Source: Candidatus Dadabacteria bacterium RIFCSPHIGHO2_12_FULL_53_21
GTDB lineage: Bacteria > Desulfobacterota_D > UBA1144 > Nemesobacterales > UBA2774
NCBI GenBank assembly: GCA_001775255.1
Contig: MFCJ01000083.1
Coordinates: 1 to 7,240 of the forward strand
DNA: 7,240 nucleotides
Reading direction: 5' to 3'
Below the pieces are notes generated by a model, which was not told the DNA's origin, did not search any database, and saw only the letters and a list, made by a program, of their open reading frames with translations. Position numbers and translations under genes: made by a program. Positions 5,181-7,240 of this stretch are shown in pieces (within the stretch, counting starts at the first letter, position 1; each line of letters begins with the position of its first letter).

Positions 5181-6437
5181 TCAGGAACGGAGAAGCCCCT
5201 CGACCGCTCCCGTAAGGTATAAAGAGCCCGCTATGCATGCGGGCTTTCTCTCATTTAATAACTCTCCGTATGCTTTCCTGTAATCCTTCTCCGTCATTAC
5301 CACGCCCGGAAATATCCTCGAGATTTTCTTCGCGAGCGCCTCAGCGCTGATCGCCCTTTCCGAATCTATTTCCGTAACTACGAACTTTCCGGCTATGGGT
5401 GTTAATTCCCTTATGAACCGGCTATGTTCCTTGTCCCCGAGCATCCCGATGAGGAACGTGAATTTATGAGAGGGATACATTTGCCTAAGCGATTTGACGA
5501 GCGCTCTTGCGCCCCCGGGGTTGTGCGCGCTGTCGAGGATAAGCGGAGGGTTCTTTCTCAATATTTCGAGCCTCCCGCGCCAGTCGATGCCGAGGAGACC
5601 GCGTCTCAGGTCCTTTTCACCGATTTCAATACCGTGATATTCCGACAACACTTCGAGGGCCGCTATCGCGACCGACAGGTTTTCTATCTGATATGAGCCC
5701 TTGAGGTTCGAGCTTAGACCCCGGAGTTCCCACACGCTTCCCGTGTAATCGAAATCGTCCGTATTTTCTCCCCTCGATGAAAAGTCCCTCCCGTAAACCT
5801 TGATAGGCGATTTAAGCCTGGCGGCGTATTCCCCGATCACCCCTAGCGCTCTCCCCCTCGCCCCCGTTACGGCGGGGACGCCCCGCTTTATGGTACGGGC
5901 CTTCTCGGACGCTATTTCCCCTATCGTCGTTCCGAGATATTCAGTATGGTCTTTCGATATGTTGGTTATGACCGATACGAGGGGGGTAATTACGTTCGTC
6001 GCGTCCCACCTGCCGCCCATGCCCACCTCCAGCACGCTGATATCGACCCTGGATTCGGCGAAATATACGAACGCGGCGGCCGTCAGCACCTCGAAGTAGC
6101 TTGGACTCCCGTCGATGGATTTTTCAGCCGTTTTCTTCACACGGAGAATTAGTTCAGCCAGGTCGGAGCCGTCAATTTCTATACCGTTTATTTTAATACG
6201 TTCCGTGACTTTAATCAGGTGAGGGGAGGTATATGCGCCCGTCTTCCAACCCCCGGTCTTAAGGACGGCGGATATGGCGGCCGCCGCCGATCCCTTGCCG
6301 TTCGTACCCCCGACTATTATCCCCGCCGCCTTATCCTGGGGGTTCCCGAGGGATTCGAGGAGCTTCTTTATCCGGCCGAGCCCAGGCTTTATCTTGTGGA
6401 GACCCAGGGAATTCAGGTAAAGGTATGCGTTATCCAT
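5181..6437 (-). CDS. folC: Bifunctional dihydrofolate synthase / folylpolyglutamate synthase, 418 aa
   Basis: FolC is a cytoplasmic ATP-dependent ligase of the Mur ligase superfamily. It joins glutamate to dihydropteroate and then adds further glutamates to folates. Visible signatures are the N-terminal GLGRIKKLLESLGNPQ, P-loop GGTNGKGS (43-50), YTSPHL (69-74), EVGMGGRWDATN (137-148), SKDHTEYLG (161-169), the SEKA lysine region (177-180), WRGRLE (286-291) and DSAHNPGG (302-309) at the start of the C-terminal domain. Length is normal and no key motif is missing. ATG 6437 is placed at the usual distance before the first motif, though its Shine-Dalgarno is poor. The gene stands alone: it has an extended -10 promoter upstream and a terminator right after the stop. 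The accD or other folate genes often found beside it are absent in this window. It is divergent from the fur-like gene, 167 bp apart. Confidence 0.96.
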   Translation of the reverse strand: MDNAYLYLNSLGLHKIKPGLGRIKKLLESLGNPQDKAAGIIVGGTNGKGSAAAAISAVLKTGGWKTGAYTSPHLIKVTERIKINGIEIDGSDLAELILRVKKTAEKSIDGSPSYFEVLTAAAFVYFAESRVDISVLEVGMGGRWDATNVITPLVSVITNISKDHTEYLGTTIGEIASEKARTIKRGVPAVTGARGRALGVIGEYAARLKSPIKVYGRDFSSRGENTDDFDYTGSVWELRGLSSNLKGSYQIENLSVAIAALEVLSEYHGIEIGEKDLRRGLLGIDWRGRLEILRKNPPLILDSAHNPGGARALVKSLRQMYPSHKFTFLIGMLGDKEHSRFIRELTPIAGKFVVTEIDSERAISAEALAKKISRIFPGVVMTEKDYRKAYGELLNERKPACIAGSLYLTGAVEGLLRS

Positions 6438-6463
6438 GTTTTATTTAGGAGCCGGACTAGATG

Positions 6464-6472
6464 ATTATATCA
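6464..6472 (-). promoter_or_regulatory. Extended -10 promoter of folC
   Basis: The minus strand reads TGATATAAT (6472 to 6464), a perfect TG-N-TATAAT extended -10 element. The -35 region is poor (CTAAAA or TAAAAG near 6486-6492), which an extended -10 tolerates. Transcription would begin near 6457, leaving about a 20-nt leader. A short palindrome ATGAT-TAT-ATCAT (6461-6473) covers this element and might be an operator, but its sequence does not fit the Fur box well. Confidence 0.6.
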
Positions 6473-6506
6473 TGTATCCCGGGGGCTTTTAGGGCGAAAC
6501 GGGTAC

Positions 6507-6525
6507 AATGGTAATTATTTCCATT
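6507..6525. promoter_or_regulatory. Second Fur-box-like palindrome between folC and the fur-like gene
   Basis: AATGGTAAT-T-ATTTCCATT is a 19-bp palindrome with 8 of 9 positions symmetric. In the 7-1-7 register it matches TGATAAT-N-ATTATCA at 11 of 14 bases. It is centred 61 bp upstream of the stronger box at 6568-6586 and about 60 bp upstream of the folC start point. It could be an auxiliary Fur site or chance in an AT-rich spacer. Confidence 0.4.
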
Positions 6526-6541
6526 TAATAGCATTCACCTC

Positions 6542-6570
6542 TTGATATTCCTTTCACTTTAGTTTATATT
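6542..6570 (+). promoter_or_regulatory. Sigma-70 promoter of the fur-like gene
   Basis: TTGATA (6542-6547, 5 of 6 to TTGACA) is followed after exactly 17 bp by TATATT (6565-6570, 5 of 6 to TATAAT). Transcription would start near 6577. That start point lies inside the Fur-box palindrome, so a bound repressor would block polymerase. Confidence 0.75.
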
Positions 6571-6586
6571 GATAATACATATCAAT
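6568..6586. promoter_or_regulatory. Fur box (autoregulatory operator)
   Basis: ATTGATA-ATACA-TATCAAT is a 19-bp inverted repeat with perfect 7-bp arms. In the 7-1-7 Fur register (centre 6577) the left heptamer TGATAAT (6570-6576) is exact and the right one CATATCA (6578-6584) matches 5 of 7, together 12 of 14. It overlaps the -10 element and the predicted start point of the gene for a Fur-family protein, the classical arrangement for negative autoregulation. Confidence 0.72.
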
Positions 6587-6591
6587 TTCAC

Positions 6592-6597
6592 AGGGAG
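6592..6597 (+). promoter_or_regulatory. Ribosome-binding site of the fur-like gene
   Basis: AGGGAG lies 7 nt before ATG 6605 and decides that start. An in-frame upstream alternative (ATT at 6569) would fall within the -10 element and before the transcription start. Confidence 0.8.
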
Positions 6598-6604
6598 CGT
6601 TGAA

Positions 6605-7066
6605 ATGACTCCTGTAGCTCAGATGAAGATGGACAGAAGAAAGACTTTCAATGAGTTCATATCCAGGAAGCGGCTCAAGTCGACCAAGCAGAGGGACGTA
6701 ATCTTTGAAGAGTTCTTCGGCAATTACATGGGCAGGCACGTGACCGTGGAGGAGCTCTACGAGGATATAAAGCGCAGGTATCCCTATATCGGGTTTGCGA
6801 CGGTCTACAGGACCCTCAAGCTCTTCAGGGAGAGCGGCATAGCCTCCGAGAGGAATTTCGGCGACGGCAAGGCCCGCTATGAGCCTATACGCGACGAGCG
6901 CGAGCACCATCATCACATGATATGCACGGAGTGCGGAAAGATTTACGAGTTCGCCAACAATCAGGTCGAATCGTGCCTGAACCAGATAGCCAAGCTGAAC
7001 GAGTTTAAGCTCGAGAACCACAAGCTCGAGATCTACGGCCTCTGCTCCTCCTGCCGGGGGTCCTGA
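6605..7066 (+). CDS. fur: Fur-family metal-dependent transcriptional repressor, 153 aa
   Basis: This is a dimeric cytoplasmic repressor that binds palindromic AT-rich operators when loaded with Fe(II) or a related metal. An N-terminal winged helix (about 10-85) includes the DNA-recognition segment GFATVYRTLKLF (63-74). The dimerisation domain holds EHHHHMICTECGKIYEF (100-116). Structural zinc cysteines are complete: C107/C110 and C147/C150. Candidate regulatory metal ligands are H45, E93, H102, H104, E115 and H139. The sequences NFGDGKARYE and NHKLEIYG resemble true Fur more than Zur or PerR, and length is close to E. coli Fur, but metal specificity cannot be proved by eye. The ATG at 6605 is supported by AGGGAG 7 nt upstream. 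Its promoter carries a Fur box over the start point, implying autoregulation. A terminator overlaps its stop, so it is monocistronic. Confidence 0.93.
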   Translation: MTPVAQMKMDRRKTFNEFISRKRLKSTKQRDVIFEEFFGNYMGRHVTVEELYEDIKRRYPYIGFATVYRTLKLFRESGIASERNFGDGKARYEPIRDEREHHHHMICTECGKIYEFANNQVESCLNQIAKLNEFKLENHKLEIYGLCSSCRGS

Positions 7067-7079
7067 GAACCCGGTTTTT
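7054..7079 (+). terminator. Intrinsic terminator of the fur-like gene, overlapping the stop codon
   Basis: CCGGG (7054-7058) pairs with CCCGG (7070-7074), with an alternative or extra pairing GGGT/ACCC inside, followed at once by TTTTT (7075-7079). The TGA stop (7064-7066) lies in the loop, so the last codons form part of the terminator. Confidence 0.75.
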
Positions 7080-7118
7080 CTAATGCGCCGTGTTGACTGA
7101 AATGTGGAATTTCGTATT

Positions 7119-7215
7119 TTGTCATTTCGAGGCAAAGCCGAGAAATCCATATTTGACTTTAATTCCCTCCTTAGAAAAAGAACGAATGCGAGCAAGCATT
7201 CGGACGCCATGACAA
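7119..7215. repeat. REP/BIME-like intergenic element, about 97 bp
   Basis: The segment is bounded by TTGTCAT (7119-7125) and its inverse ATGACAA (7209-7215). It holds two hairpins. One is ATTTC-ga-GGC-aaa-GCC-ga-GAAAT (7124-7146), whose stem has two G/A mismatches. The other is CGAATGC-N6-GCATTCG (7183-7202), a perfect 7-bp stem. The GTCATTTCGAG...GAAATC layout resembles the abundant GTCATTGCGAG-type REP repeats seen between genes in many bacterial genomes. No open frame of interest lies within it. The rest of 7080-7240 shows no gene. Confidence 0.6.
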
Positions 7216-7240
7216 CAAAGGCACTGAAGTATATTAACTT

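Noticed and set aside
6461..6473. ATGAT-TAT-ATCAT palindrome on the folC -10 element as a Fur box
   Set aside because: It does not align with the 7-1-7 Fur consensus in either arm; the symmetry may simply come from the TATAAT sequence.
7093..7120. TTGACT-16-TATTTT promoter-like pair after the fur-like gene
   Set aside because: The -10 is weak and no gene follows before the window ends, so there is nothing to support it.
6554..7210. 218-codon minus-strand open frame across the fur-like gene
   Set aside because: It is antisense to a complete Fur-family gene, and its N-terminal part is a translation of the REP-like repeat. Both explain it without a gene.

Overview
The window is an ordinary-looking bacterial chromosome segment with roughly balanced to moderately high GC by eye. 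It has frequent AGG (Arg) and ATA (Ile) codons, a PAS/AAA+ sigma-54 activator, short intergenic gaps and a REP-like intergenic repeat. This resembles Desulfobacterota/Deltaproteobacteria or a nearby uncultured phylum, but nothing here fixes the taxonomy. No rRNA, tRNA, CRISPR array, insertion sequence or phage structural gene is visible.

Left part (1-2550): the 3' part of a PAS-AAA+-HTH sigma-54 activator (cut by the window edge) is followed by a 194-bp gap. The gap holds several inverted repeats and a consensus-perfect -24/-12 promoter (TGGCACG-N4-TTGCA, 1279-1294). That promoter leads into an 86-codon gene for a small exported protein of unknown function. A GC-rich hairpin without a U-tract separates it from a class I SAM-dependent methyltransferase gene, which ends at a second hairpin. 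The simplest reading is a self-contained module: the activator switches on the small exported protein and probably, at a lower level, the methyltransferase.

Middle (2540-4068): two tightly spaced genes. One encodes a DnaD-like helical protein. The other encodes a DnaC/DnaI/IstB-type AAA+ ATPase with a cysteine-rich zinc-binding N-terminus. They look like a replication-initiation / helicase-loading pair, and no phage genes surround them.

Right part (4065-6437, minus strand): a class II-type histone-deacetylase-family amidohydrolase, whose stop codon interlocks with that of the helicase-loader gene in one CTAG, and folC (dihydrofolate/folylpolyglutamate synthase). folC has its own extended -10 promoter and a long terminator hairpin before the deacetylase gene.

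End (6438-7240): a Fur-family metalloregulator divergent from folC. It has a good sigma-70 promoter whose -10 and start point are covered by a 12/14 match to the 7-1-7 Fur box. A second, weaker Fur-box-like palindrome lies further upstream, between folC and fur. The gene ends in a terminator hairpin overlapping its stop codon. A roughly 97-bp REP/BIME-like element (two hairpins bounded by TTGTCAT/ATGACAA) follows, and no gene is seen in the last 170 bp.
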